A stretch of 16,292 bases of DNA from Bacteroidaceae bacterium (GCA_017633615.1 JAGBPB010000035.1:1-16292), one strand, 5' to 3'. Shown: positions 1 through 8,081, counted from the first letter of the stretch. Notes: generated by a model from the sequence alone, not told the origin. Numbers and translations are program-made.

Positions 1-327
1 AGTGAATATCGTGACGGTGAAGTTATTACAGTGACATTCAAGGCCCACAATAAAGGTAAATATGTACAGCGCGACATACCGCAGGTTTATGTACATCGTG
101 TTGATTCAAAGATAGAGTGGCCTTACAAGGAACTTAAGGGATTCGCCCAGGTATTGGTGTCTTGTAATCCGTATACCACTGATGCCGAAATAAAAATACC
201 GGTTGAGTCACTCAAGTACTGGGATGAGGCCAGGCATGACTGGGTTCTGGAGCCCGGTAAGATTGAGCTTCTGCTGGCTCACGATGCCGGCAATGTCGTT
301 GCCAAGCTTGAGGTGGAGCTGAAGTAA
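1..327 (+). CDS. Glycoside hydrolase family 3, C-terminal fibronectin III-like domain (5' part outside window)
   Basis: The reading frame is open from base 1, so this is the 3' end of a longer gene. The GTG at 31 is only an internal codon. The roughly 108 visible residues match the Fn3-like domain that closes GH3 beta-glucosidases and beta-xylosidases: a beta-strand with VTFKAHNKGKY, then QVYVHRVDSKIEWPYKELKGFAQV (core KELKGF), then SLKYWDEARHDWVLEPGKIELLLAHDA. The KELKGF and W-V-EPG signatures are typical of that domain. The catalytic domains are upstream and not visible, so the substrate cannot be stated. The stop codon lies 2 nt before the acyl-ACP thioesterase start, so the two genes are probably cotranscribed although functionally unrelated. 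Confidence 0.75.
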   Translation, partial: SEYRDGEVITVTFKAHNKGKYVQRDIPQVYVHRVDSKIEWPYKELKGFAQVLVSCNPYTTDAEIKIPVESLKYWDEARHDWVLEPGKIELLLAHDAGNVVAKLEVELK

Positions 328-329
328 AA

Positions 330-1067
330 ATGGTTAGGAAACAAGTACACACATATACGGTAAAGAGTTTTGAGTGCGATAGGAACGACACTCTGCGTTT
401 GCTCACGCTGCTTAATCTTTTCCAGGATATAGCCGATGACAGCGCCAACGAGATTGGCATCGGCTACGATTATCTGCGTACGGTGGGCAAGGCGTGGATC
501 CTGATTGCGATGGATGTGGAGATTGACCGCATGCCGCACCTGCAGGAGGAGATTACGCTCAAGAGCTGGCCGTCGGACTTTTCGGCCCTTTATACCGAAC
601 GTGAGTTTGAGGTGTGGAGCTCTGACGGACAGCGTATTATCCGTGCGTGCAGCCAGTGGATCGTGATTGATTTTGCGTCACGCCGCCCCATGCATCTTAA
701 GGACTGTCTGCCGGAGTATGAGCCGATACACGAGAAGGTTATCATTGACGGCCGATTCCCGAAGCTGCCCGCCGTGGAGCGTGAGGACTACTCTGAGCGT
801 TTCTTGGTGCGCTACGATGACATAGACCGCAACAATCACGTAAATAACGCCATATACTCACTCTGGGCCAGTGAGAGTCTGGTGCCTGAGTTCCGTCTTG
901 ACCGCGAGCCTGCCAGCATTGACATCAACTTCAAGAAGGAGGGGCTGTTCGGTGAGAAGATTAAGGTTCATACCCAGATGGATGGTGAGACCTCCCTGCA
1001 CAGCATCCAAGCCATTGAGGATGGCCGCGAGCTTGCCCGCGTGAAATTCCAATGGAGAAAAACCTGA
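330..1067 (+). CDS. Acyl-ACP thioesterase (FatA/FatB-like, double hotdog)
   Basis: This 245-residue protein should hydrolyse acyl-acyl carrier protein in the cytoplasm to release free fatty acid, ending fatty acid synthesis. The first hotdog (about residues 5-125) holds LLNLFQDIADDSANEIGIGYDYL and AWILIAMDVEIDRMP. The second (about 150-245) holds RYDDIDRNNHVNNAIYSLW, the classic D-x-N-x-H active-site pattern (D166, N168, H170). FKKEG (E204) stands where plant FatB has its catalytic Glu. Length fits bacterial members. The ATG at 330 follows the upstream stop by 2 nt, which supports this start and cotranscription. It converges with the phosphatase gene, with a small hairpin between them. Chain-length preference cannot be read from the sequence. 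Confidence 0.88.
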   Translation: MVRKQVHTYTVKSFECDRNDTLRLLTLLNLFQDIADDSANEIGIGYDYLRTVGKAWILIAMDVEIDRMPHLQEEITLKSWPSDFSALYTEREFEVWSSDGQRIIRACSQWIVIDFASRRPMHLKDCLPEYEPIHEKVIIDGRFPKLPAVEREDYSERFLVRYDDIDRNNHVNNAIYSLWASESLVPEFRLDREPASIDINFKKEGLFGEKIKVHTQMDGETSLHSIQAIEDGRELARVKFQWRKT

Positions 1068-1074
1068 AGTAATG

Positions 1075-1099
1075 GTGGGGTATCAAATACTTACCCCAC
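1075..1099. terminator. Small inverted repeat between convergent genes, possible bidirectional terminator
   Basis: GTGGGGTA (1075-1082) pairs perfectly with TACCCCAC (1092-1099) around a 9-nt loop. It lies 8 nt past the thioesterase stop and overlaps the stop codon of the convergent CpsB-like gene (1091-1093). Neither side has a clear T-run, so a terminator role is inferred from position and symmetry only. Confidence 0.4.
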
Positions 1100-1855
1100 A
1101 TTCCAGGCAAGGCTCTCTTGAACGCTTTCAAATGATTCAAGTTGAGCTTTGCGCTTCAAATCCTGCAAGGCGTTCACATCCTTACCGGTAAGGACTTTGG
1201 CAGCAAGGGCATTGCGGAAAGAAGATAGACGGTGAAGGTCAGATCCGTAGAATTCATACAAACCTTCCCAAAGGAGGTGACGAGCCTTGACGGTTGCGTC
1301 AAAGCCGTACGCGCCGGTCAGGGACATAATGCTTAACTGGAACTGTACGCCCATATCCTTGAGCCGGTCAAAATCCTTGAAAGACATGTATGTATATCGT
1401 TCAGGATGTGCCAGAATTGGGAAGTATCCGTGACTGAATATTTGCTCCAGAGTTTCATTCAACCGCATTGGAGGATTGAAGTATGATGTTTCTACCAGCA
1501 GATGAGTTTCTTCTCCCATCGGGAGTAAGTCATTGTCATAGAAACGCTGTTCAAATGTGGAGTCAAGCATATTCTCTGATGACAGATGCATAATGAGAGG
1601 ACCATTGTATGCGGCACATAACTTATCAAATCCTTGGCGCAGAAGACTGGTGGTATTGGGATATTCTTCCATGATATGCGGCGTAAGCCATACTTCACTC
1701 ACACCGGCCTCCTCATAGAAGGATAGGGCAGCCAGGGATTTGTCAAGGTTCCGGACCCCGTCATCCACTCCCGGAAGGATGTGGCAATGATAATCCACAG
1801 ATCCTTTCAGGAAACCTGTTTCATCCAAAGAATAATGATGGGTAAATGGCCACAT
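1091..1855 (-). CDS. CpsB/YwqE-type PHP-domain tyrosine-protein phosphatase
   Basis: This 254-residue metal-dependent phosphatase of the PHP superfamily should dephosphorylate the Tyr-rich tail of the BY-kinase encoded immediately upstream. The metal-site motifs appear in order: DYHCHILPGVDDG (H23, H25, D31/D32), LTPHI (H60), SSENMLD (E94), ILAHPERY (H150) and YGSDLHR (D206, H208). The set and length agree with CpsB of streptococci and YwqE of Bacillus. It has no signal peptide, so it is cytoplasmic. It is the last gene of a three-gene minus-strand run, starting 3 nt after the kinase stop. Together kinase and phosphatase would cycle tyrosine phosphorylation to control polysaccharide chain length and export. 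Confidence 0.9.
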   Translation of the reverse strand: MWPFTHHYSLDETGFLKGSVDYHCHILPGVDDGVRNLDKSLAALSFYEEAGVSEVWLTPHIMEEYPNTTSLLRQGFDKLCAAYNGPLIMHLSSENMLDSTFEQRFYDNDLLPMGEETHLLVETSYFNPPMRLNETLEQIFSHGYFPILAHPERYTYMSFKDFDRLKDMGVQFQLSIMSLTGAYGFDATVKARHLLWEGLYEFYGSDLHRLSSFRNALAAKVLTGKDVNALQDLKRKAQLESFESVQESLAWNVG

Positions 1856-1858
1856 ATG

Positions 1859-4309
1859 CTAATCTCCATAATAAACATCATGGCTGTGATAGCCATAGCC
1901 GTACTTGCCGTAGGCATAACCATATTTGTTACTGTATCGGCCGGTTCTTTCAGTACCGTTCAGGACAACACAAATATTATTGTAGCGCTTGGATGTGTAA
2001 AAACGGTCCAGTTGCGGCAGCATGGAACGCTCCGTGAGGCCAACCATCACTACTAAGATGCATGAATCTACCAACGGAGCCACCACGTCAGGATCAGTTA
2101 CAATTCCTATGGGCGGGCAGTCCAGGAAGATGTAGTCATATTTGGTGCGAAGTGCTTTCAACATCTCAGCCATTCTGGGCTCGGCCAGCAGTTCGGCAGG
2201 ATTAGGCGGCATCAAACCCACGGACATGACATCCATCGGACTTCCGCCTGCTTCGTGAATAATCAGGGATTCATAATCATCAGTCTTTCCACTCAGATAA
2301 TCGGCAACGCCTCTGGGGGGTCTGTCTACCAGAAGACTCAGCGAGCGTTTTCTTAAATCTAGGTCAATAACCAGCACACGGCGGTTCTGGACGGCCAGGG
2401 TTGTAGGCAGGTTGGTGGAAATAAATGTTTTTCCAGAGTTCACATTGAAAGAAGTAACCATGATCACCTGGCATCCGTTATCTGTCCTGTTCATGAATTC
2501 CAGATTGGTACGCATTACACGGAAAGCCTCATTGATAACGTCGCGGTTATGTGCTTTTACCACTATCTCACGTTTCTTCTCCTCATTTGTTCTTTTGCCT
2601 GCGATAGAACGCAACCATGCAATTAGCCTCTTGTGGAAATATTTTTTAGATGCAACAGACGGAATTTCTCCAAGGTAAGGGACGGAAAGGTTCTCCAGAT
2701 CTTTTCTGCCCCGAACAGTTGTATCCAAAACTTCACGCAGATACAAGAAACCGAAAGGTATGGCAAGTCCGATGATGAATGCCGCCAGAAGGATCATTTT
2801 CTTATTGGGAGCGACAGGGGCGGATGAGCCGCCGGGAGATGCAACCAGACGGGTGGTGTAGGCCGTAAAGGCCTGTGACAGTTCATTCTCCTCACGCTTT
2901 TGGAGTAAGAATATGTACAATGCTTCCTTAACCTTTTGCTGGCGTTCGTCTGAGAGAATCTCACCGGCCTGGCGCGGAACGGCAATGACTCGCTCATCAG
3001 AACTGCGCTGTACCTGCTCTGTTGAACTGATCTGTATATTCAGTGACTTGATGTAGTTGTCAAGTGATGTCAGAATAGCTTGTCTCAGGGATGCCATTTG
3101 TCCGTCCAGATCTTTAACCAGCAGATTATCCTCACTGGAATTCTCAGCCAGACGGTTACGCTGGAGCATATCGTTGTTGAACTGGTTGATCAGTGACTGG
3201 GTGTTGGCGTCGCTTAGACCCACGTTGGCCGGAAGCAGTGCCCCGGCTGATGCACCCAGTACATCTGAGCGGAGGAACCTGGCAATGGATAACTGGTTGT
3301 TCAGGTCAATCAGCAGTTTTCCGGCTTCGGTGGAAAGCTGCATATCTTGAGACACGGTGTTGTTGTCAGGCAGGCGGTGGGAGCTTCTGAAAGAGACTAT
3401 GGTCCTGTCAACCGAACCCAGTTCCTGCTCAATAATACTGAGCCTCTCGTTGATGAACTCATTAGCTGAGGTGGAGATAATATTCTTGTCCTTTATCCAG
3501 TTTTCATTATACACGTTGATTATCATCCAAAGCACATCGTCTGCCCGCTGAATATTCACATCCTTATAGGTAAGGTCTATTACAGTAGTGTTCTTGCCGG
3601 AAAGTGATGCCGTGAGACGGCTCAGACAACTGTTTGTGGCAGTCCGATAACCCACACGATTCACATAAATGGGTTCTGAAAGTTCCTGCTCCACAAGTGC
3701 GGGCGCCCGCTCAACCAGAATGCGGCCAGCAGGAGTATCGGTAGTGTCTCCGTATTCAACCCTTAGGATGGTCTCATCATCCTTAACATTACCCTTGGAA
3801 AAGTGAGAAAGGATGATATGTGAGGTTCCGGCCGGAGATACCGTTACAGATGCAGGTTCGTTAAACTCCACAGATAGAAACCTGACTTTAATGGGTAGAG
3901 TATTTCCATAACGCGGAATGCTGTGAAATAAACCTTTGGAACTGTAACTTACGTCCAGGTTCAGGTTGCGCACAACCGACATTATCAAATCCGGAGACTG
4001 AAAATTGACAAGTTCATTGTTTACGTTTACGCGGCTCACGCCGAACCCCAGATCTGAAAAAGATGAGGTTACATCCAGCGCTGAGGAGCTTTTCATGTCT
4101 TCCTTTATCAGGATTGATGCTCTGCGGCTATAGACGGGCGTGTAATGGAGAACATGGAGTATTCCCGCCAACAGGCACACAACGGCAGAGAGGATAAACC
4201 ATTTCCAATGGTCCAGGACCATTCCCAAAATATCACGGAGTGCAAGCCCGCTGTCCTCCGGCAGGGATTCAGTCTGAATATTGATAGAGTTGGGATAGCT
4301 GTTATCCAT
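1859..4309 (-). CDS. Wzc-like polysaccharide co-polymerase / tyrosine autokinase (BY-kinase)
   Basis: This 816-residue inner-membrane protein should set polysaccharide chain length and couple it to export. A Wzz domain begins near residue 22, with membrane segment 1 at about 36-55 (WKWFILSAVVCLLAGILHVL). A long periplasmic, partly coiled-coil region (about 57-500) follows, then membrane segment 2 at about 504-523 (MILLAAFIIGLAIPFGFLYL). The cytoplasmic kinase has Walker A TSFNVNSGKT (619-628, K627), Walker A' VLVIDLDLRKRS (645-656) and Walker B YIFLDCPP (726-733). The C-terminus carries nine tyrosines in the last 25 residues (Y792 to Y814), the expected autophosphorylation cluster. Walker A is slightly unusual: VNSGKT where many relatives have PG-SGKT or PGEGKT. 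The start is 13 nt after the Wza-like gene. Confidence 0.93.
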   Translation of the reverse strand: MDNSYPNSINIQTESLPEDSGLALRDILGMVLDHWKWFILSAVVCLLAGILHVLHYTPVYSRRASILIKEDMKSSSALDVTSSFSDLGFGVSRVNVNNELVNFQSPDLIMSVVRNLNLDVSYSSKGLFHSIPRYGNTLPIKVRFLSVEFNEPASVTVSPAGTSHIILSHFSKGNVKDDETILRVEYGDTTDTPAGRILVERAPALVEQELSEPIYVNRVGYRTATNSCLSRLTASLSGKNTTVIDLTYKDVNIQRADDVLWMIINVYNENWIKDKNIISTSANEFINERLSIIEQELGSVDRTIVSFRSSHRLPDNNTVSQDMQLSTEAGKLLIDLNNQLSIARFLRSDVLGASAGALLPANVGLSDANTQSLINQFNNDMLQRNRLAENSSEDNLLVKDLDGQMASLRQAILTSLDNYIKSLNIQISSTEQVQRSSDERVIAVPRQAGEILSDERQQKVKEALYIFLLQKREENELSQAFTAYTTRLVASPGGSSAPVAPNKKMILLAAFIIGLAIPFGFLYLREVLDTTVRGRKDLENLSVPYLGEIPSVASKKYFHKRLIAWLRSIAGKRTNEEKKREIVVKAHNRDVINEAFRVMRTNLEFMNRTDNGCQVIMVTSFNVNSGKTFISTNLPTTLAVQNRRVLVIDLDLRKRSLSLLVDRPPRGVADYLSGKTDDYESLIIHEAGGSPMDVMSVGLMPPNPAELLAEPRMAEMLKALRTKYDYIFLDCPPIGIVTDPDVVAPLVDSCILVVMVGLTERSMLPQLDRFYTSKRYNNICVVLNGTERTGRYSNKYGYAYGKYGYGYHSHDVYYGD

Positions 4310-4322
4310 ATATTATGTAAGG

Positions 4323-5180
4323 TTATATGATCACACTAACGAGCAATGTGGTAATAGAAGTGACCAGAGAACTGACAGACAACCAGAAAGAGGTGGAACG
4401 GACATTGTTTCCGTTAATGGTGGATTCGCGCTGCCGTTTCTCATTGGGTGTAACATAGATGACATCCCCCTGCTGTACATAGAATGCCGGAGAAGCATAG
4501 ATATGTTCTATATCCAGCAAATCTAAACGATACAGGATGTCCTGTTCACCTTCATGGCGTACCAAGGCCAGATTTTCCCTTTGTCCGTTTATGGTCAGGT
4601 CGCCAGCCAGGCTCAATGCATCAAATATGGTGAAACGGTCACGGTCAATCTTGTAACGTCCAGGTCTGGAAACCTCGCCCAGCACAGAGAATCCCAGGTT
4701 CATGAATTCAACAATCACCACAGGGTCCTTGATCTGACGGCTTTCAATAAGAAGTGATTTAATATGATCCTCGGCTTCTTCACGTGTAAGGCCGGCAAGA
4801 TGGATATTGCCCAGCACTGGAAAGTCAATGTTTCCCTGAGAATCAACCGTGTAACCGGAAATGCTTTGTGAATTGGCATTCATGTTTCCGCCAGATCCTG
4901 AGAGGGACTGCAATTCGGCCAGACGCTTACCATAATATGGAAGGTTGAACATGGATGCCACTTGCGGATCACGGCTGTTGACCACGATAGAAATCTGGTC
5001 AGTGGGTTGGAGGCGGATGTATTCAACTTTCAGTGGTGAGAGTTGTGAATTGTGCGTTGCTTCCTGAAAATAGACAATATTAGCCGGAGTGCCACAGGAT
5101 ATAATAAGTACAACGCCAAGCAAAAGCATGGCAGTCCGGATATTACCGTAAAAGGTAATAATAAACTGTTTGACCATCAT
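4323..5180 (-). CDS. Wza-like outer-membrane polysaccharide export lipoprotein
   Basis: This 285-residue export protein should form the outer-membrane channel through which capsule or exopolysaccharide leaves the cell. A hydrophobic N-terminus ends in lipobox IISC (C29), so it is a predicted lipoprotein. The poly-export domain (about 50-145) includes RLQPTDQISIVVNSRDP and SGYTVDSQGNIDFPVLGNI, followed by LTREEAEDHIKSLL. An SLBB-type domain (about 150-240) contains FSVLGEVSRPGRYKI and QQGDVIYVTPNE. A C-terminal hydrophobic segment (about 262-285) is common in Bacteroidetes members. A second in-frame ATG one codon in (5177) is an equally possible start. It leads the exporter-kinase-phosphatase operon. 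No glycosyltransferase or flippase gene lies next to it here. Confidence 0.9.
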   Translation of the reverse strand: MMVKQFIITFYGNIRTAMLLLGVVLIISCGTPANIVYFQEATHNSQLSPLKVEYIRLQPTDQISIVVNSRDPQVASMFNLPYYGKRLAELQSLSGSGGNMNANSQSISGYTVDSQGNIDFPVLGNIHLAGLTREEAEDHIKSLLIESRQIKDPVVIVEFMNLGFSVLGEVSRPGRYKIDRDRFTIFDALSLAGDLTINGQRENLALVRHEGEQDILYRLDLLDIEHIYASPAFYVQQGDVIYVTPNEKRQRESTINGNNVRSTSFWLSVSSLVTSITTLLVSVII

Positions 5181-5232
5181 AATGGTTCAATCAACAATTG
5201 GAATAGGACAAAAGGTTAGAGTAAATGGTATT

Positions 5233-5266
5233 CAAATACTGCTAACCAATAATAAACAGCCACAAA
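5233..5266 (-). promoter_or_regulatory. Weak candidate promoter for the polysaccharide export operon
   Basis: On the minus strand AGTATTTG (5240-5233) keeps the TTTG of the Bacteroidetes -7 element TAnnTTTG but lacks its TA. A TTTG that could act as -33 lies at 5266-5263 with a 22-nt spacer, slightly longer than usual. It sits about 50 bases ahead of the Wza-like start. This is the best match in the gap and remains weak. Confidence 0.25.
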
Positions 5267-5281
5267 AACGGCGCGAATTTA

Positions 5282-5309
5282 GAGAATTGTTCAGAAAGCC
5301 ACAATTCTC
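5282..5309. repeat. 9-bp perfect inverted repeat between thioesterase and export operon
   Basis: GAGAATTGT (5282-5290) and ACAATTCTC (5301-5309) are perfect reverse complements around a 10-nt loop. On the minus strand it lies 16 nt past the thioesterase stop and upstream of the weak export-operon promoter. It could end the lipid-gene transcript (though no T-run follows) or be a protein-binding palindrome. Confidence 0.4.
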
Positions 5310-5325
5310 AAGTCATTTTTAATAT

Positions 5326-5796
5326 TTATTCACCTTCAATTTTACAGCCCGGGAAGCCCTCGGCATCAGCGCGGAACTTGGGCGTGCAGAAGTAGATAAG
5401 TTCGGCGCGGGTCAGCACGGTGTTATCGGCATCCATGAGTTGGGCCTCGATGAATGCTACGTTGCGCATCATTTTGGTGATTCGGGCACGTATGGTTATC
5501 TCATCAAGCAGGGTGGAGACGGGCTTGAGATACTCCATGTTCATCTTTGAGGTTACGCCGTTGGTCTGGAGCTTGCGGCAGACTACCCAGCCTGCGGTCT
5601 CATCAATCAGCAGGGCCTGAATACCTCCGTGCAGCGTGTTCTGCCAGCTCTCATAGTCATGCGTGGGGCGGAACTTGGTTACAATCCAATCACCGTCTTC
5701 ATAGAACTCCTGATGCAGTCCGATAGGGTTAGTGGGGCAGCATACAAAACAGTTGTAACCTTCAGTACCTATCCAAGGATTAATAATTTTCTTCAT
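5326..5796 (-). CDS. PaaI-type hotdog-fold thioesterase
   Basis: This 156-residue single hotdog protein probably hydrolyses an acyl-CoA thioester in the cytoplasm. The signature is TLHGGIQALLIDETAGWV: H56-G57-G58 and D65-E66 match the HGG-x6-DE core of PaaI/YbgC-like thioesterases. The N-terminal CFVCCPTNPIGLHQEF resembles the CFxCGPxNPxGL lead-in of one PaaI subgroup. The central strand SKMNMEYLKPVSTLLDEITIRARI is typical of the fold. It is the third gene of a minus-strand group after an acyltransferase and an acyl-CoA synthetase, separated from the synthetase by a gap holding half of a long inverted repeat. Placement suggests acyl-CoA turnover; the exact substrate is unknown. Confidence 0.85.
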   Translation of the reverse strand: MKKIINPWIGTEGYNCFVCCPTNPIGLHQEFYEDGDWIVTKFRPTHDYESWQNTLHGGIQALLIDETAGWVVCRKLQTNGVTSKMNMEYLKPVSTLLDEITIRARITKMMRNVAFIEAQLMDADNTVLTRAELIYFCTPKFRADAEGFPGCKIEGE

Positions 5797-5820
5797 ATTT
5801 CATATTTGTATTTATCGAGC

Positions 5821-5890
5821 AGATGCAAAAGGGGACAGTCCCCAATTGCATCATTTTTTGTGCAATTGGGGACTGTCCCCTTTTGCATCT
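5821..5890. repeat. Perfect 30-bp inverted repeat (REP/BIME-like) with GGGGACAGTCCCC cores
   Basis: The left arm 5821-5850 and right arm 5861-5890 are exact reverse complements over 30 bases, with the 10-nt loop tcattttttg. Each arm contains the near-palindrome GGGGACaGTCCCC followed by AATTGCA, so the unit is two small palindromes in inverted orientation, as in bacterial BIMEs. The right arm and loop lie inside the acyl-CoA synthetase reading frame and supply its last residues and stop codon. The left arm lies in the gap before the thioesterase gene. On the plus strand the right arm is followed by TTTTTGTTTG. Whether it also terminates or stabilises minus-strand mRNA is inference. Confidence 0.85.
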
Positions 5891-7506
5891 TTTTGTTTGT
5901 CCTGATAGAGGAATCGGCGGATCTTGTGCGTAGCGGTCTTGCTGAAGGGTTCCTTCATGACCTCCACATCCTTGATCCTGAGGAACTGGCTCACCTTGGA
6001 GTTTACGAATTCCATCACCTCCTTTTTACGTTTCTCAATATTCTCAAGGAACTTCTCCTGGCCCTCCAGGTTCCAGTCTACAGCACCTTCATTGAACTGC
6101 ACAAGGGCTACCAGCTGGCCTGAGCGGCTTATCACGAGTGATTCATTCACATCCTGAATGTTATTGATAACGCTTTCAATCTCCTCCGGGTAGATGTTCT
6201 CTCCCGATGCGCCGATGATTACGCTGCCGGAACGGCCCAGGATTGAGTATCGGCCTTTCTTATCGACAGTGGCTATATCGCCGGTGCGCATCCAGCCGTC
6301 ATCGGTAAAGACGGCTTTGGTGCGGGCGTAATCCTTGTAGTATCCAAGCATCACGTTGGGGCCTTTTACCTGGAGTTCACCCTGACCGGTCTCAGGGTTG
6401 ACATCGGCCAAACGCACCTGGACATCAAATGATGAGGTTCCGGTGGTGCCTAAGTGGGTACGCTTGGGGCCTGCATCGCATATGAGCGGTGCGGTCTCGG
6501 TGAGGCCGTAACCTATTGCGTAGGGGAACTTTATGTTGCGCAGGAACTGCTCAACCTCCACGTCAAGTTTGGAGCCTCCTACACCAAAGAACCGCATGCG
6601 GCCGCCAAACTGCTGCTTGACTTTCTTGCCCACAAGGAAGTAGAGTATGCGTGGAAAATGCTTCTTGAGGTAGCGCAGATATTTGCTGCCGGCTATTGTG
6701 GGGAATATCTTGCCGCGTATGACCTTCTCAATAATGAGCGGCACAGAGAGCATCGTGGTGGGGCGGATCTTCTTGAGAGCGTCGGCCAGAATGGTTGGTG
6801 TAGGCGGTTTCTGTATGTAATAGACCGATGCGCCTGCAGAGAAAGGATAGAGCATTCCGATGCTCATCTCATATGTATGGGCCAGGGGCAGTATGGACAG
6901 GAACACGTCCTTGCGATACACTTTATGTGCGTGCCAGGCTGTGAGTATGTTGTGGCAGAAGTTGCGATGGCTCAGCATCACGCCCTTAGCATTGCCTGTG
7001 GTACCCGATGTGTAGATGATGGCGGCAATGTCCATGGGTTCAGGCAGCTTGCCGCGGCCGTCGCAGGTATAGCGGTCATCCTCAGCGCGGATGAAATCAA
7101 ACGTACTTATGTCTATGACCAGATGCAGGCGGTTAAGAGTCTCCTGGCTGATTTTGGGCAGCTGTTTCTGTGATACAAAGATTGCCTTGGCGTCAGAGTG
7201 GGAGAGTATGTTCTCAACCTCATTGGGCGATAGTTCCGGGAGCATGGGTACTGCAATGCGTCCGCTGGCGGTTATTGAAAAGAAGGCAACGGCCCAGTTG
7301 GGCATGTTCTCGGACAGGATGGCTATCTTGTCTTCGGCATTGATTCCAAAGGTGGAGAGTATGCCTGACAGCTCATCGCATTTGTCCTTGAACTGAGCGT
7401 ATGTGTAACGGCAACCGCCGTCAACATAGTCTGATACCATCAGGTTACGGTTGACTGAAGCCGAGTAAAGCAATACGTCGGCAAGAGTGCTGAATCTGTG
7501 TCTCAT
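5851..7506 (-). CDS. Long-chain fatty acid--CoA ligase (AMP-forming acyl-CoA synthetase)
   Basis: This 551-residue adenylate-forming enzyme should activate free fatty acids to acyl-CoA with ATP. The motifs in order are: P-loop YTSGTTGNAKGVMLSH (165-180), GYGLTETAP (332-340), GWMRTGD (404-410), GRSGSVIIGASGENIYPEEIE (core GRSG and GENIYPEE, 424-443) and C-terminal FSKTATHKIRR (521-531), where K528 is the likely adenylation lysine. Its start directly abuts the stop of the upstream acyltransferase (0 nt gap), so the two are translationally close. Oddity: residues 540-549 (DAKGDSPQLH) are encoded by one arm of a 30-bp inverted repeat, and the final KK and stop by its loop. The natural C-terminus was probably near residue 536, and the tail is likely repeat-derived. 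Confidence 0.92.
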   Translation of the reverse strand: MRHRFSTLADVLLYSASVNRNLMVSDYVDGGCRYTYAQFKDKCDELSGILSTFGINAEDKIAILSENMPNWAVAFFSITASGRIAVPMLPELSPNEVENILSHSDAKAIFVSQKQLPKISQETLNRLHLVIDISTFDFIRAEDDRYTCDGRGKLPEPMDIAAIIYTSGTTGNAKGVMLSHRNFCHNILTAWHAHKVYRKDVFLSILPLAHTYEMSIGMLYPFSAGASVYYIQKPPTPTILADALKKIRPTTMLSVPLIIEKVIRGKIFPTIAGSKYLRYLKKHFPRILYFLVGKKVKQQFGGRMRFFGVGGSKLDVEVEQFLRNIKFPYAIGYGLTETAPLICDAGPKRTHLGTTGTSSFDVQVRLADVNPETGQGELQVKGPNVMLGYYKDYARTKAVFTDDGWMRTGDIATVDKKGRYSILGRSGSVIIGASGENIYPEEIESVINNIQDVNESLVISRSGQLVALVQFNEGAVDWNLEGQEKFLENIEKRKKEVMEFVNSKVSQFLRIKDVEVMKEPFSKTATHKIRRFLYQDKQKDAKGDSPQLHKK

Positions 7507-8058
7507 TTATCTGGTAAGGTATTTTTCGGGATGACGTCCTTTCAAATTCATCTTTTCATAGATCTCCTGGATGCGGCGGGTATCGGCGTTGGCATCATCG
7601 GTCAGTTCTACTTTCTGTGCTACGGCAACTTTCTTGGTGCCCCAGTCAAAGTAGCACAGGTAAACGGGTATGTCTGCAGCTTTGGCGATGAAATGATAAC
7701 CGGTTTTCCATCGGGATATAGGCTTTCGGGTACCCTCCGGAGCAATTGCCAGGTGCATGAGGTCTTTTTTATCCATCTCCTTGAGGACGGAGCGGACTAC
7801 TGATCCGGGATGCTTGCGGTCCACGGGTATGCCTCCGATAGCTCTTAGAATCCAGCCCAGAGGCGGGAAGAAGAGGCTTTTCTTGACCATGCAGAAGGTC
7901 TTGCCGCCTATTGAAACGTAGAACAGGTATGCCACTACAAAGTCAAGCATTGAGGTGTGGGGAACACCCAGAAGTATGCACTTGGGTTCCGGGGGCAGGA
8001 ACGGATCTGTTTTCCATCCCCAAACTTTCAATATCCATCCGCAGAATTTACGCCACAT
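7507..8058 (-). CDS. PlsC-type 1-acylglycerol-3-phosphate O-acyltransferase family protein
   Basis: This 183-residue acyltransferase of the PlsC fold should transfer an acyl chain onto a glycerolipid or related acceptor at the membrane. It shows the HX4D motif as HTSMLD (H34, D39), the GGIPVDRK element (75-82) and the PEGTR motif (107-111). It is shorter than full-length PlsC (about 240 residues) and fits the compact Bacteroidetes subgroup. The acceptor is therefore uncertain: lysophosphatidate, an ornithine or glycine lipid, or another lipid. It is the first gene of the minus-strand lipid group, with a -7 promoter element about 24 nt upstream. Co-location with an acyl-CoA synthetase suggests exogenous fatty acids being activated and esterified. 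Confidence 0.87.
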   Translation of the reverse strand: MWRKFCGWILKVWGWKTDPFLPPEPKCILLGVPHTSMLDFVVAYLFYVSIGGKTFCMVKKSLFFPPLGWILRAIGGIPVDRKHPGSVVRSVLKEMDKKDLMHLAIAPEGTRKPISRWKTGYHFIAKAADIPVYLCYFDWGTKKVAVAQKVELTDDANADTRRIQEIYEKMNLKGRHPEKYLTR

Positions 8059-8081
8059 AAAGTCTGTTTTAAATTTGGGCG

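Noticed and set aside
5629..6123. Plus-strand frame running through the GGGGAC inverted repeat (contains GQSPIASFF and GTVPFCIF)
   Set aside because: It is antisense to the thioesterase and ligase genes. The distinctive peptides are just translation of the repeat arms.
6454..7173. Long plus-strand frame (239 codons) opposite the acyl-CoA synthetase
   Set aside because: It lies wholly antisense to a gene with every expected motif, and its translation shows no recognisable domain. It is a codon-bias shadow.
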